From assembly GCF_023065955.2 (NCBI RefSeq), contig NW_026622852.1:10275423-10339422 (forward strand): a stretch of 64,000 nucleotides of DNA, given 5' to 3'. Of the stretch, positions 23,553 to 36,144 are shown one piece after another. The translations under genes and the position numbers were made by a program. The notes under the pieces were generated by a model. That model had not been told where the DNA came from and ran no database searches. It worked only from the letters and a program-made list of their open reading frames with translations. This stretch comes from Ursus arctos (lineage: Eukaryota > Chordata > Mammalia > Carnivora > Ursidae). The stretch's first letter is position 1; the number at the start of each line of letters is the position of its first letter.

Positions 23553-24054
23553 TTTCCTTCATTTTTGAAGAATATTTTTGTTGGATATAAAATTCTTGGT
23601 TGACAGTTTTTTTCCCCCTTTAAGCGGTTTGAATATGTCAACTCCAAAATTTCTATTTGGTTCCTTTTTATGCTCTCTTATCTCTTTATTTATATTTTCT
23701 ATTTTGGAAGATATTGTTTTCATGGTTTCCTTTAGTTATTTGTATGCAGTTTCCTTTAGCGCTTTAAGCATATTTAAAATAATTGATTTAAGGTCATTGT
23801 GTGGTAAATCCAATGTTCAGGCTTCTTGAGTTCCTATTAGTTTCTGGTTTTCTTATGTATGGGCCATACTTTCTTATATTTTTGCATACTTCATAACTTT
23901 TTGTTGAAAAGTGGGTAATTTGAATAGTACAATGTGGCAACTCTGGAAATCAGATTCTCCGCCATCCCTGGTGTTGCTTGTTGCTGCTAATTCTAGTGGT
24001 TATTGTTTGTTTGGTGACTCTTCTGAACTAATTTTTTCAGTTTGTGTTCTTCTT

Positions 24055-24250
24055 TAGAAAATATTTATTATTGAAGCATAGTTGACACACAATGTTATAT
24101 TAGTCTCAAGTATATAACATAGTGATTTGACAATTCCGTACATTACTCAGTGCTCACCATGATAAGTGGTCACCATCTGTCACCATAAAACAGTATTACA
24201 ATATTATTGACCATATTCCCCATGCTGTACTTTTCATTTCCATGTAAAGT
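24055..24250 (-). mobile_element. L1MA-like 3' end inside the ancient L1
   Basis: Carries the same 3'-end signature as 12131-12385: catagttgacacacaatgtt, then gtgctcaccatgataagtgg and attccccatgctgtactttt. It is placed within the older L1M and so is a later insertion. Confidence 0.7.
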
Positions 24251-24452
24251 CTGTATTTGTCAGGTATGGCCACTGAAGTCTCTGTTCTGTTAACTTCATC
24301 ATCTGCTAGTGTTTCAACAGAGATTTGCTTAAATGCTGAGATTCAGGTGTTTTTTTTCTTGTTTAAATTTTTGCTTGGTTGCTGTAAACTTTCAGTTAGT
24401 TTCTAGAGTTCTGAAAAAGTTGATTCTGACAAGTTCTGTCAGGGTATTCATT

Positions 24453-24651
24453 TTTTTTTAAGATTTTATTTATTTATGTGAGAGAGAGCGAGTGAGAGAG
24501 CACAAACGGGGAGAGCAGCAGGCAGAGGGAGAGGAAGAAGCAGGACCCCCGCTGAGCAGAGAGCCTGCCACAGGGCTCAATCCTGGGACCCAGAGATCAT
24601 GACCTGAGCTGAGGGCAGATGCTTAACTGACTTAGCCACCCAGGTGCCTCA
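24453..24651 (-). mobile_element. CAN-SINE in ancient L1
   Basis: Reverse-oriented element ending ccacccaggtgcctc. The flanks share gtattcatt (left at about 24444, right at about 24653). Confidence 0.91.
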
Positions 24652-25599
24652 CTGTATTCATTGTTTTTGTGGAGGGACTGGTTTTTGAAGTTCCTTATTC
24701 CACCATTTTTGCTAACATCATTCCCTAAAGTCATACACTTTTATTTTCCTAATGAATTTACCAGTAGGTTTCTAATATTACTAGTAATATGGACTCTCAG
24801 GAATTGATTTTTTTTCTTTAAATTAAGAGGTTCTACAAACATGCTTTAGTATTTCTATTGTGAGAAAAAGAGGAAAAGTACAATAATTATATTAGAATAT
24901 AATTCTATATTAGAATATAGAGTTATATTAGAATAACTTTCAGGATAGGGTAGTGACTGGATGTATAGGATAATATCTGAATTATTTAGGGTTAGGTATG
25001 AGAAAATTAAGTATTTTTTGGGTGCTAACCAAGTACTTAACAGAGAGACGTCTTGGTTTATTGTAGCTATGGGTGAAAGTAAGTAAATTTAGGTAAAATT
25101 GGAATGTAGAGAAGAACGAAATTTTTTTGTAGTCATTTTTTGTTATTGTTGAGTTAGCAGAATGGCTGGATTCTTGAGTCTTTTAGGGATTGCTTGAGTC
25201 CTACAAGTTTGGAAGGGTTAACTATCGCATTTCCTGTGTATGATTGTAGTGTACTATGAACTTTAAAGGTACATCTGAACATTGAGTGAGAAGTCTTAGC
25301 TGCCTTTTCAGGAAAATGTCTAAAGGATAAAACAAGAACTCACAATCCAGAAGCCTCAAAAGACTCTAGAGGACCTTGCATCTCTAAACCCTATAAATTT
25401 ATCAGGCTGAATGATACTGGACAATAAGTCACAGTAGTTTTTGCTGATACCCTTGAGATTCGTTTCTACAGTAAAATTACTTAAAACTTATCCAATATTT
25501 AATATAAATAGTTGAGTTCCGCAAATGCTTTTAAAGTGTATATTATATGCCAGAATTTGTACCAGTCTTTGGAGAAACAAACAACCAACCAAAAAATAT

Positions 25600-25685
25600 A
25601 TATATGGAGAGAGCAAGTCCCAACATATATATATATATCAAAATCCCCCTCTCTCTCTCTCTCTATATATATAGAGAGAGCATAG

Positions 25686-25732
<47 letters not shown>
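25600..25732. repeat. Compound (AT)n/(CT)n/(GA)n simple repeat
   Basis: Contains a perfect 24-bp palindrome at 25657-25680 (CTCTCTC, TATATATATA, GAGAGAG) followed by a pure AT run at about 25689-25731. Open frames of 79 and 112 codons here are artefacts. Confidence 0.95.
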
Positions 25733-25735
<3 letters not shown>

Positions 25736-25889
25736 AGTCCTTTCCCTCAAGGCAGAGGCACAGTTAATTTCAGTATACCATGGTAAATATGCATCCATAA
25801 GATACAGTTCCACATCCATGGAGATGCAGTTATTCATCTATGAGGCATACTTAGAAAACCCACAGGTTGGCTGGAGGTTTCTTAGAAGA

Positions 25890-26451
25890 GAATTAATGCC
25901 TGGATGGGGCTTTGAAGTATGAAGAAAAATGGGAAAGGCGTTCCAGCAGAGAGGATAGCGTGTGCGAGGAAGGGCACGGAGGCTTGAATAGCCAGACATC
26001 CTCACTTCAGCAGGAAGTGCAAGGAGAGTGCAAGAGAGGAGGCTGAATGAGGCACTCGGAAGCCAAGTCATCGAAGTTGTTTTTCTTTTTTGGCCATATG
26101 AAGGCCCTTGGATCTTTATCATGGAGGCAGTGGGAGCAAGCTGAGTTTAAGCTAGGGACTGATATGGTCAGATTTCCGTACAGAATTTGGGCTTCAGAGG
26201 GCATATCTGCAGACCGGATATCGTGAGTAATGAAGGCGGTTTTAAGAGCCAGGGGTCTGTAGACCTGATGAAAGCAGGAGAAAGTTTGGACCAGGGTAGT
26301 GATGATAGGTGGTGTTAGAGGAAAGGATGTGAAACTTATTTAGTAAAATGGCAAACAAGGATGAGAAGGGCAGGGGAGGATGACAACTCCCAGGATGGGG
26401 CAGTGTGATTGACTGATTGACTGATGTTGGGAATACAAGAAGAGGAGCAGG

Positions 26452-26484
<33 letters not shown>

Positions 26485-26690
26485 GTAGGGAGAAGAAGGG
26501 AGACAATGATGAGTTTTGTTTTGGAAATACCCACGTTTGAGGTAATGTAGAGTGATCAGCGGGATATGTGAGTCTGGACCTTAGGGAAAAAGTCAGGCTA
26601 AAGATAAAGGTTTGAGATTGATTAACGTAATACTCCCTGGCAAAGGAAGAAGGCAGTGCAGCAATTGACAGGAGAAACAAGACATTATAG
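25890..26690 (+). repeat. Ancient interspersed repeat of uncertain class
   Basis: Text such as aggcgttccagcagagagga, aagcacggaggcttga-like sequence, gggactgatatggtcagatt and ggaccagggtagtgatgata is familiar from a common old mammalian repeat, but I cannot name the family. A pure T run (26453-26483) interrupts it. Minus-strand frames here are low-complexity artefacts. Confidence 0.45.
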
Positions 26691-26734
26691 ATAAATGGGA
26701 GGCTAGCAAATGCATTTTGAGAGATTAATTATGC

Positions 26735-26860
26735 CACTAGAGTTTGGAGTCCTTGAGGGATGGAATTCTGTCTCCTTAATTTTTATATCCTCAGCATCTA
26801 TCACAGTGCCTGGTACCCAGTAGGCACTTAATGAATGTTTGTTGAATGAGTCAAATTCTA
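26735..26860 (+). repeat. L2 3'-end relic
   Basis: agtccttgagggatggaatt, tcctcagcatctatcacagt and taggcacttaatgaatgttt follow the L2 3' end closely. Confidence 0.75.
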
Positions 26861-27971
26861 CCATCACCCAGTCCCTAAACAAAGCTGAAGGCATCTCTAG
26901 ATTTCAGTGGAAGTCTTGCTGATATTTCTTTGTTTATTTGATTGCTAAAAATAGCATGTGTATTTATTTTGCCTAATCAAGAGCTAGAGGAGAAAGCCTA
27001 AATTTGATTATAAGAATGTCTCTAGGAAAGAGAGGTATGCTAGCGAGGAATTTACAGGGTGTAATAGTCCTGTTGCAACCTGTTTTTAGCTGGTTCAACT
27101 CCTGTGAAGTAGAAAGATGAGAACTTTCGTTGGAGTGGATTGTGGAATAGATTAGAATCAAACAGAATCTGACAGGTGAAGACACTGTCTTGCCAAATCT
27201 TTAAATATGATTTTATAATCTTAAAGATGGTTAACCCAAATATTTGCTAATACATAGTTATCTTTTGATTTTTAGTTTTCAGTATATTTATAAGGATAGA
27301 AACACCACAGAATAGCTTTTAATTTATAGAGCTGACAGTATTTTAAGAGTTGAAATATGATTTAATGCCTCTGAAAACCCAATTGTAGTGACTTCTTAAT
27401 GACTCTCTAAATGTTACTTGTGGTCTTTGAACTCCTCTGCATTCTTAGTTTCTGGATCCCGGTTCTGAAGATCAGCTGTGCGGGACATACAGGTGTTAGC
27501 ACAGCTGGCTTGCTGATGACAACTCTGTCCATATAGCTGTCTTGTGTGTCATCATTCATACTGTTCAGTGTCATTCTGACCTAGCCAAGCTAAAAATGGT
27601 ACTCCAGCTCAAGAGGGATTTAAAAACCTTGACAAACGAAAGATAAGACACTACAGAATGTCATGTACGTGTGCTTAACAGGTTTTAGCCTAAACACATC
27701 TAAATAGCTAATTTCAGTTGTGCCTTGGCCTTTATCCTTTGAAATAATTTACCCTAGGAAAGAAAATATCTCTGTGTGGAGGACTGTTAACAATTCATAA
27801 ACACATTTCTCTATTCTCAAGTATGGGTTTTGTGTTAGTTTAAAGAGCTCAAGGTCACAGTAATCTATTTGTGGGGTGCATTCTATGGTATGTAACCTAC
27901 ACCATGGATTTATCATGCTGCCTAGTGCCTTTATAAACTGCCCATGATCAAATCACCCTATCCTCCAGCCC

Positions 27972-28085
27972 GATAATTTGATTTGAGGGTTCAGTTTTTC
28001 AGATCCTTAATTGGGATGTAGCCAGCTTGATAATTTGATTCAAGAGATCCATTTTCTAGGTCCGTAATTGGGATGTAACTATTAA
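27972..28085. repeat. Diverged 57-bp tandem duplication
   Basis: gataatttgatt ... taattgggatgta occurs in two adjacent units starting at 27972 and 28029 with several substitutions between them. Confidence 0.85.
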
Positions 28086-28439
28086 TGCGTGGGGTGGTGG
28101 TGGTGGATTTGCCCGCTTTTTCTGGTGACAGCATCTGGCAGTCATTGGAGTGTTCTGGCTCTGCTCCAGAGTTGTAGGTTAAGTTAAATAACCTGCCAGC
28201 AAGAGAAGGCTAGTTTCTCCCTTCCTTCTTTTCAAATGATGAGTGCCTGTGTTTGCTGCAACGTCAGTGGACTGCCCGCTTCTGCTGAGCGCCAGGGTCT
28301 CCTTCCCATGGGTGTAGAGCACAGCAGGAACTGTTGGTGTATCCTGGGACATCATAGCTTGGGAATCTTCCGTGTGAGATGGTGACACTGTGTAAGGATG
28401 ATTGCTGCACAGGTAACTTGTCTCTCAGGGTAGCAATGT

Positions 28440-28440
<1 letters not shown>

Positions 28441-28479
<39 letters not shown>
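28441..28479. repeat. (GT)n microsatellite
   Basis: Pure dinucleotide run of about 19 units, a likely polymorphic marker. Confidence 0.98.
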
Positions 28480-28480
<1 letters not shown>

Positions 28481-29562
28481 CAGGCCATGGGAGAAAGAAA
28501 GCAGGAATGAATGAGAATGCCCACAGGTCCAGGGAAACTACTGAGGAAAATAAGGATGTTTGAATAATATAGTCTCCATTGCTTCTCACAAAACTACTTT
28601 TACGAAACATACACATTTTTGCTAAGATTGCCAGACAAGGCACCAAGGCAATTAAAAAAAAAAATAGTGTTGTTGTTTAGGTAGGGAAATGGAAGAATTA
28701 CCAAAATCCTAAGCCATTTCCCCAAGCATTAACTGTTGATTGTAGCTATTAAGAGGCATTAGGATTTGGTGCTAAGAGCGCTGGACTCGCATCCTCAGAT
28801 TAGGGATGGTAATGACTGTTTCTCAAGGTGGATGGCAGCGTCAAGGGAGGCAGTGTGAAGAGTGCTCTGAAAAGCATAAAGTACTTCTGGAAGTACCAGT
28901 GGTACTACTAATAGAAATATGACTCTATCCATTTCATTAATTAAATAGTTAAGGAAAAAGTAACAGAGGAAAATATCCATTCAGATCCGTGAATCTGTTG
29001 TGTTGACAAGCTTGAAGCCCTACTTCTCTCAGTAGGCACATACCAGAGTCCTGGAGCTGCTAATGATCTTTTTTATCATATTCTCTCTTTCTCTGGCCTT
29101 GTAGAATTTGTGAGTTTGGAATGACATTCTTATTTGATCACATACTTCCTACGAGCCTCTGTATGCAGAGCGTTTTTCTTGCTACCAGTGTTATTACAGA
29201 GTTAACTCTGGCTGATGCCCTTCTCTGTCTATTTACAGAAGGCTCTCCAGTATGCCTATTCTACCTGTTTAACCAAATTTTATGTTGATGAGGTACTAGA
29301 GTATGTGCCAGGAAAGTTAGACCCAGTCACGTTGTATAGCAGACTACATACAACTCGAAAATATATCAGGAGATAGTGCACTTATCTTATGAAACACTTG
29401 AAACAAAGAAGCCAGAAAGTGTCTGTGAAATGCAACCCTGTGTTACTGATAGAAGGTTGACCCGCTAGAAATTGTTCAGCTATTCTCTGGTGAGATGTGG
29501 TTATTTAAAAAACTTGACAGATGGTAAAAAATATTGTCTTTCCTTCTATACCTTTAAGGCAG

Positions 29563-29800
29563 AGGATGGCCAGCATTTTCTGTAAAGGGTCAGATAGTAA
29601 ATATTTTAGGCTTTGTGGACCATATGGTCTCTGTCTCAACTATTCAACTCTGTCACGGTAGCAGGAAAGCAGCCAAAGACAATCGGTAAATGAATGGGTG
29701 TCATGTGTTCCAATAAAACTTTATTTACAATAACAGGTGGTGGGCTGGATTCGGTTCCCAGGCTGTAGTGTGCCAAATACACACTGCTCTCTAGTGCGGA
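29563..29800 (+). mobile_element. MER20 (hAT-Charlie DNA transposon relic)
   Basis: ttctgtaaagggtcagatag, taaatattttaggctttgtg, agcaggaaagcagccaaaga and ttccaataaaactttattta follow the MER20 consensus order from start to end. It is a non-autonomous element of eutherian age with no coding capacity. Confidence 0.85.
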
Positions 29801-30246
29801 GGTTGAAAAATAGTGTGCAAGCTGCTTTAGGGTAGGATGAAAAAGAGAATAAAGAGAGAAGGGAAAGCCATGAGGAAGCAGTGGTGGTGGAAAGCAGGGC
29901 AGAGGAGAGCGTGGGACAGGAGACAGGGAAGTGGAAACAAAGTAGAACATGTACGGGGAGTGATAAGAAAGGAGGTTACAGGAAACGCTGTAGAGGTCTC
30001 TGCCTGATGACACTGTGGTCAGAAGGGTTATTTTGAAGCCACGGATGCCATACTTAGATCAGTAATAAAATCTTCGCTAGATCGAGGGTATGATGTGAAA
30101 TCCTAATTATCACTTACTTTTCCTAGACGTTTAAGATTCAGGCACTGTATATATCTTTTTATATGATAAGAGTACTTGAATTTCTATCTACAATCCTATT
30201 ACTTCTTCCTTAGTGTCCTGGTGGTAAAAACACAGCTAGTGCCACG

Positions 30247-30250
<4 letters not shown>

Positions 30251-30290
<40 letters not shown>
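30251..30290. repeat. (GT)n microsatellite
   Basis: Pure dinucleotide run of 20 units. Confidence 0.98.
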
Positions 30291-30293
<3 letters not shown>

Positions 30294-33200
30294 AATTTGG
30301 AACATTAGGTCCAGAGGCATTTATAGATGTGCGTGATACAATATACACGTTCATGTTTTGAGAGTTGAGTTTTTCCGAAAATGACTAATGTAATCTCATA
30401 GTTGATATGTCCACCAGGAATAGCTTTTTTTGTATTATGGTGGGAGTACCAAAAATTAGAAAATAAATTGGCGGCCTGTGAGTAAAGGCCAATCAGAAGA
30501 ATAGGAACATGGGTCTTCTGAATCACTTCCGTCTGGAACTCGAGTGTGAAGATAAAATAAATATGTATTTCCTACCAATGTTTTGACTTCTTAGAAAGTT
30601 TCATTTATTTTTCTCTATCCACCTCTTGTTTCTCTCGTGTCTTATGGCATATCTGTTAGAAATATGTGCTTTCTGAAAGTATGTAATGGGAAAGGGAGAA
30701 AGCAAACTACTTTCCTAAAAATCCAAATTTCAGAGTGTAGTAGTGGAGGTATGTTTTCTTTATTCTTTGTCAAAATATTATGAAGTTGAACAGTTGTATA
30801 GAATGTTATGAAAATGTATGCAATTTAGCAAATGAGATTTATATTGTGAAGTTGTATGAAAAATTCATTATATGTTAAGTATGAACTGTTACCCATTTTA
30901 AAGTAGAAAAACATTATTATATATACTTTATCACTCACAACTCTAAATAAATCACAGTGAAAAGGGTATAGAATCTTAATTAAAAGATGAATGATGATGT
31001 GCTGTAACGGAATTAAAGACTGACTTTTGAAATTATAATTTCAAATTAATTTGAAATTTGAAATGATCATTTAATGTACAGACAGGTGGCAGTGATTGTT
31101 TTAATCTTAATTCACACTAAAATCTGTGTTTTAAGAGGTGTACCTACTTCTCTTGTTATGGAAAAAAGTGATTTTACTATTCTAATATTGTTACTTCAGA
31201 ATTCTTTTGGCAGTAAAGAAATGTGTTTTAGATTCTCGTGTTTGAAAGGAATCATTTTATATCCCAAAGAAATCTCACTTATCTCTTTTCTGATTTTGGT
31301 TACTTTGTTCTCAGGCTGACTGTTCTATGTTTTTCATGAACAAATTTAATGCAATCCAGGGAGAATATTTTTTCTTACTGTTCTGGGTTGAATCTCTTTC
31401 CCGTTTATCCTTGTTCACACCCTGAAAATCAGGCCTTCTTTCCGCGCCCTTCTGAACAGTCTCGTCTTTCACCCTTCATGTTTTCCTTGTCACCTTCCCT
31501 TCCTGCTTCTTTGCTGCATGGTTGTAATTTTACTTGTCCTGTGTCACCGTTTTGTCTTCTCTCAACGTGCTGCTTTCATTCCCTGAAGATAAAAGAATTC
31601 CTAGACTATCCTTTTTGAGAGTAAGAAAAAACTTTTCCGAGAAATATTTGGGGAACATTTTCGATGCCTTCTCTCAAAGTTCTGGCTTAATTTAAAAGTG
31701 GAATCAACCCTTAAAATGTAGTAGAAATATTTGTCAGATTCTATCTGTTATGTAGCACATCTCTTGATGGCACTGTCCACAGTCGGCACATCATTTATAA
31801 TTAAATGAAAGTATTAACACATGCATATTCAAATAATGTTGTAATTATGATGCCCATTATTCGGTTTAGCAAAATTACTGCATTTTGAGGTTTCCCCCCC
31901 AATATAAAGAATGATTTAATTTGGCAAATTAAATAATGTTGTAGTGCGCATGTTAATTTGATAAGTCACAAGTTTATAAATGCCCCAGCTTAATATCGTT
32001 CAGTGAGTTTATTTAGAGACTATAAAATGTGGCTTACTGTTCCTGTATGTCAAGCTTCACAGCTGAAGTCTGGTGCCTGATAATCAACGGGTTCAAGGAC
32101 CTCCAGGGCCGGCACTGTGTTGTGGATTATACCTACATTGCTTATCGTCCTCCCTCCCCCTTTGCCCGTATTAGCAATCTGCTTTTGTACTTTGACTTCC
32201 AGGATTTCCCTAGTGAATTTTGTCACAGAAAAAAGAGAATCATCAATATCGCAGTTAAACTTGACTTTCAAAGCTAATAGTATCTCATTTGGGGGCTCAA
32301 ATTTAATAAATTTTCTTTGATTCTGGGTGAGTTTTTAAACATCAAACAATGAATTGGCCAGGGTGCAGTAAAATATTTAGATCTATTGACTATGGTTCAG
32401 AAGGGTAGAAGGCGAAACACTAGTGGTTTGATGTTGATAAATTCTCAGTACCTTAATCCACATTAATGTTTTCTTTTATCTGAGTGTGCATTGGTGACCG
32501 AAACGAGCAGCAGAAGGTATCCATACGTATAAAATATAAAACCTAAAGCAAATATATTTGTAAAATAGGATTTATTTTGTTATGTTAAGTAAGTTAAAAG
32601 CGTTCTCATCCCGACTGAAGACTCCGGAGAAGGTTTGTTAGAGATGAATATACAGTTTTGAATTGGGACCCAGTGTGCATACAGCACTCACACCATTATA
32701 AAAATTGCATTACAGCGTATGTTTTATAGCGTACACTTTGACGTTCACTTATTGACAGAAATTCTTGTGCTCAACTTGGGAGTATAAAGATTTTTAGAAC
32801 CGCATATTAGCATCAACAATTAAAGATGGCGTCAGATGTTTGTGTGTGTTTGCTGGTTTAAGGAAACCCGACGCAGTGTGATAGTTCATTCATAAAATAA
32901 GGGATAATTCAAACAGGTTTTAGAAGCTTCCCAAGTAGAATAGAAGAGCGAAGGAGAGGCATTCTATCATATATTGTTGCCAAGTTACATTTAAAGTTGC
33001 TCAGGGAAAAGTAAGGATATAGACACATATATTTGAGCAATTAGTGTTATTTTTTATAGTTCTCCCATTCTTGACCTTTGCTATCTCATCAAAAACACTT
33101 CTGATCCTGTGGCTTTAAGCTAGTTGCATAATATTTATCCAATATATGGTAGCAAAGAGATACATTTTTAAAACCAAGTCAGGCATAAGGAAAGTTAGAA

Positions 33201-33394
33201 AATATGCCTACGTATGAAATCTGCTATCGTTAAACTATATAATTAAAAACGAAAGCTCACTGATCTTACGGAAAACTAAACTGTGAAAATTTTAAAGCTC
33301 TTACTAAGTTCGGAAATTAAAAATGAAAACAGACCTGTTTCTTCACATTTTCTTTTATCTAGCTTTAGTATATGGGGAGTAGTTTCTCATTTGT

Positions 33395-33408
33395 CCAGAA
33401 GGTGGCAG
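33395..33408 (+). promoter_or_regulatory. CTCF-like motif
   Basis: CCAGAAGGTGGCAG, followed by TG, fits the core of the CTCF binding consensus closely. It lies about 750 bp upstream of the exon at 34160. It is a motif match only. Confidence 0.35.
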
Positions 33409-34159
33409 TGTAATATCAACTGCCTGTGATACCTATACTGGCTAGAGAATTCGTATTTCTCCAGTATCTGTGATATGTTTGTATTGTTACCTTTCCGAAT
33501 ACTTAAAATATAGTACAAATACCACTGATTTTATTCGTTATCTTATTTAGGAGTTGCGTGACTGAGTTGGTTTATATGTATTTAATCGTTAAGACTCAAG
33601 TTTAGTAAGAAGGAAATGGGCAAATAAACCTCTGACTGGTATATTTTTAAGTCTCCTTGTGTGTTGAGTATATTTGTTTTTATTCCAGGGTACATATTAT
33701 TGAAGTTTTCTTTTCAAACACTAACACCTAATAACTATCTTGTCTAATATATATCAGTTCATATCAGTAAAATGAAACATGTTATTAAGACAGTGATAAT
33801 AATTAGGAGATTGCTGTTTGTTTTCGATTTTGTGGATATTTTTTTCCTTCTTTCTTTTTTTCTTTTGAGGGTGGAACAGTGAAAAAATAATTCAAAACCT
33901 CTTGATCAGAAGAGCTCCAGTGACTCTTCTTCCCTCCCTCATTTCAAGCAGGAGGATGCTTTTTCTTCTTAACATTCTCCCCCAGCACTCTGAATTAGAG
34001 ATTTATTTGCAACGAAAAATCAATTAGTCCTAAATTTATTCATGGATTTCAGGTCCAGCGATCAATGCAAGTCCACTCAGTGGGCTCAAGGGGACCCAGT
34101 TCATCCCAGTTAATGTGTCTGAAGGGGAATTACCATTGATGCTGTTTTTTTCCCTTTAG

Positions 34160-34300
<141 letters not shown>

Positions 34301-35464
34301 TAAATAACATTGTTTGCTCCTGAGACGTGTAGAAAAATAAATTGCACTAACTGGAGAGAATGAAAGCCTCCAAGTATTGTGAATAACTTAAAGGAGATGC
34401 AAATAATTTCCATTAATTTTTCTTCTGCCTTGGAACACTGTTTCACAAATAATTGTTTTGTTTTTCCTCACAGCCTCAAAATAGCCTATTGAATAATCCA
34501 GAAAAGTTATTTTTTTTTACCAAGGAAAAATACGTGTTTTATAGCTAAGTACAGTATGTAAAGAGCATGCTTTCCTGTCAGCAGAGGACAATAAGACACT
34601 AGGCTGTTATCTCTTTAAGGTCATCTCAATTTGTAGCTCTTATTGTTTTAAAATAAATCACTTTCGATAAAATTATCAGGAGAGATATTTGAAAATTTTC
34701 AATGTGAATTCCAGAGTAGAGCCTACATTTCTTGTGTGGCAATGTAATTTAAGCAACCGTGGAACCAAACTGTACTTTGCTTTGAAGAACATTTATTTAC
34801 CCTTAATTTTTAGTTTTAATGAACAACGCAACATGTGCAAACTGGGTTATTTCATTTATAAAACTCAAAGCACCAAATTGTGAAACCCCAAGTAACTTTA
34901 AAATAAACTTAATAAAGAAAATCTTTTCAAAGATATACTCATTTTCAGGTGCTGCAGATTCTTTCTAATCGAGGCTCCTACTGGGTTATTGTGAGCATTT
35001 TTTCCCCTTAGGGTTAGGACAGTTTTTTAATTGGACAAAACAAAATTCGATATGTGCTTTATTCACCTTTTAATGCCCAATGCCTTTATTAGAGAAGCCT
35101 GTCAACATTACGTAAACTGTAGGGAGCTTGATATTTCAAAAGAGCTCGTTCCTCAATAGCAGTCCAGATTTTTCAGTATATCTAAAAGAGAAATGTCTCC
35201 TAAAACTCAGTTTCCGTTTCACATCTTGAGGTTTAAAATAAACTTTATCATTCTTTAGTTTATGACCCCGTGAAATTTTAATTTTGTACAAAATTAATGT
35301 CAGTCCAAGTAGGGCTCCGTTATTTTTTTTCTATTTGCTCCATACCCTAATTTAATTTGTTATTAGTACCCAAATTAATGCTCTACATAGAAAGAATACT
35401 CATTTCTCTCATTAGATTGTCCACCAATATATTTAAAATACACATGTGATTTAAAACTAAGCAT

Positions 35465-35520
35465 AAAATATTTTTATTTTCAGTTATAGGCTAAAATATT
35501 TTTATTTTCAGTTATAGGCT
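35465..35520. repeat. Perfect 28-bp tandem duplication
   Basis: The unit begins aaaatatttttattttcagt and ends tataggct. It is repeated exactly twice, at 35465-35492 and 35493-35520. Confidence 0.97.
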
Positions 35521-36144
35521 GGAATATTGTACTGTTATTTAGTACAAGATTAAGATGTACATTTTGAATTTGATTACCATTATTTGTGAATTCATTGTAA
35601 CCACAAATACAATGTGATTTGAGACTTTTCTAGTGGCTGTAAAAGAATCCTTTACTTGGCTATCCTGATTCAGAATCTCAGAGGGCTTAGTACTTGTCGT
35701 AATTCACAAATAAAGGCTTCCCCCAAACTGTAGGTTTGGGTGATTTAGAAAGAGACGGAGCCTCAGAATGCCATATTTTGGGGGTAGAGCATGAACTCTC
35801 TATGGTTCTGACATCAGTGAATAGCAAGAAGGAAATGTAGAGACCCCTATTTCAAACTGCTGGCTTTTCCAGGTTCTAATACAAATATTTCTGCACGTCG
35901 CCAACGCCTAAACACTCGAGCACACTTTGCATTGACATGTTGTGAGTTAGTCAGAGATACTGTAGTTCAGTATCCCACGCAGAGAAGAACACGTGATTTG
36001 GACCGTATTAGTGTTTTTTCCACGGATACACAGGCACAGACAGACACACAGACACACACACACAGAATTGGTGATATGCTTTGGAGTACCTTGAGAAGAA
36101 GGGCTCTGTTGTATCGAGGACTTTATTTTTAATATGAATACCAT

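Larger units (their letters stand above)
19890..24725 (-). mobile_element. Ancient near full-length L1 (L1M type), degenerate
   Basis: Minus-strand L1 homology runs through the whole stretch. The 3'UTR (aagtgtacaattcagtggc) is near 19990-20060. Decayed ORF2 spans about 20140-23100, with typical reverse-complement text such as ttctgttccattgatctata. ORF1 and 5'UTR-like sequence reach about 24725 (attccaccatttttgctaac). No long frame survives. Three SINEs (20445, 23350, 24453) and an L1MA 3' end (24055) interrupt it. Boundaries are approximate. Confidence 0.8.
9488..34159 (+). other. CCDC171 intron (~24.7 kb)
   Basis: Carries the nested L1 complex, the ancient L1M, seven SINEs, MER20 and microsatellites. 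Stretches 24726-25599, 26861-27971, 28480-29562 and 30291-34159 look unique to me, apart from one candidate cassette exon at 29239-29292. Confidence 0.75.

Noticed and set aside
25499..25837. Frames of 79 and 112 codons over the AT/CT repeat
   Set aside because: Low-complexity translation of a microsatellite.
28264..28646. Minus-strand frames with Thr-His runs (also near 36040, 38240, 59310)
   Set aside because: Translations of GT/CA microsatellites.
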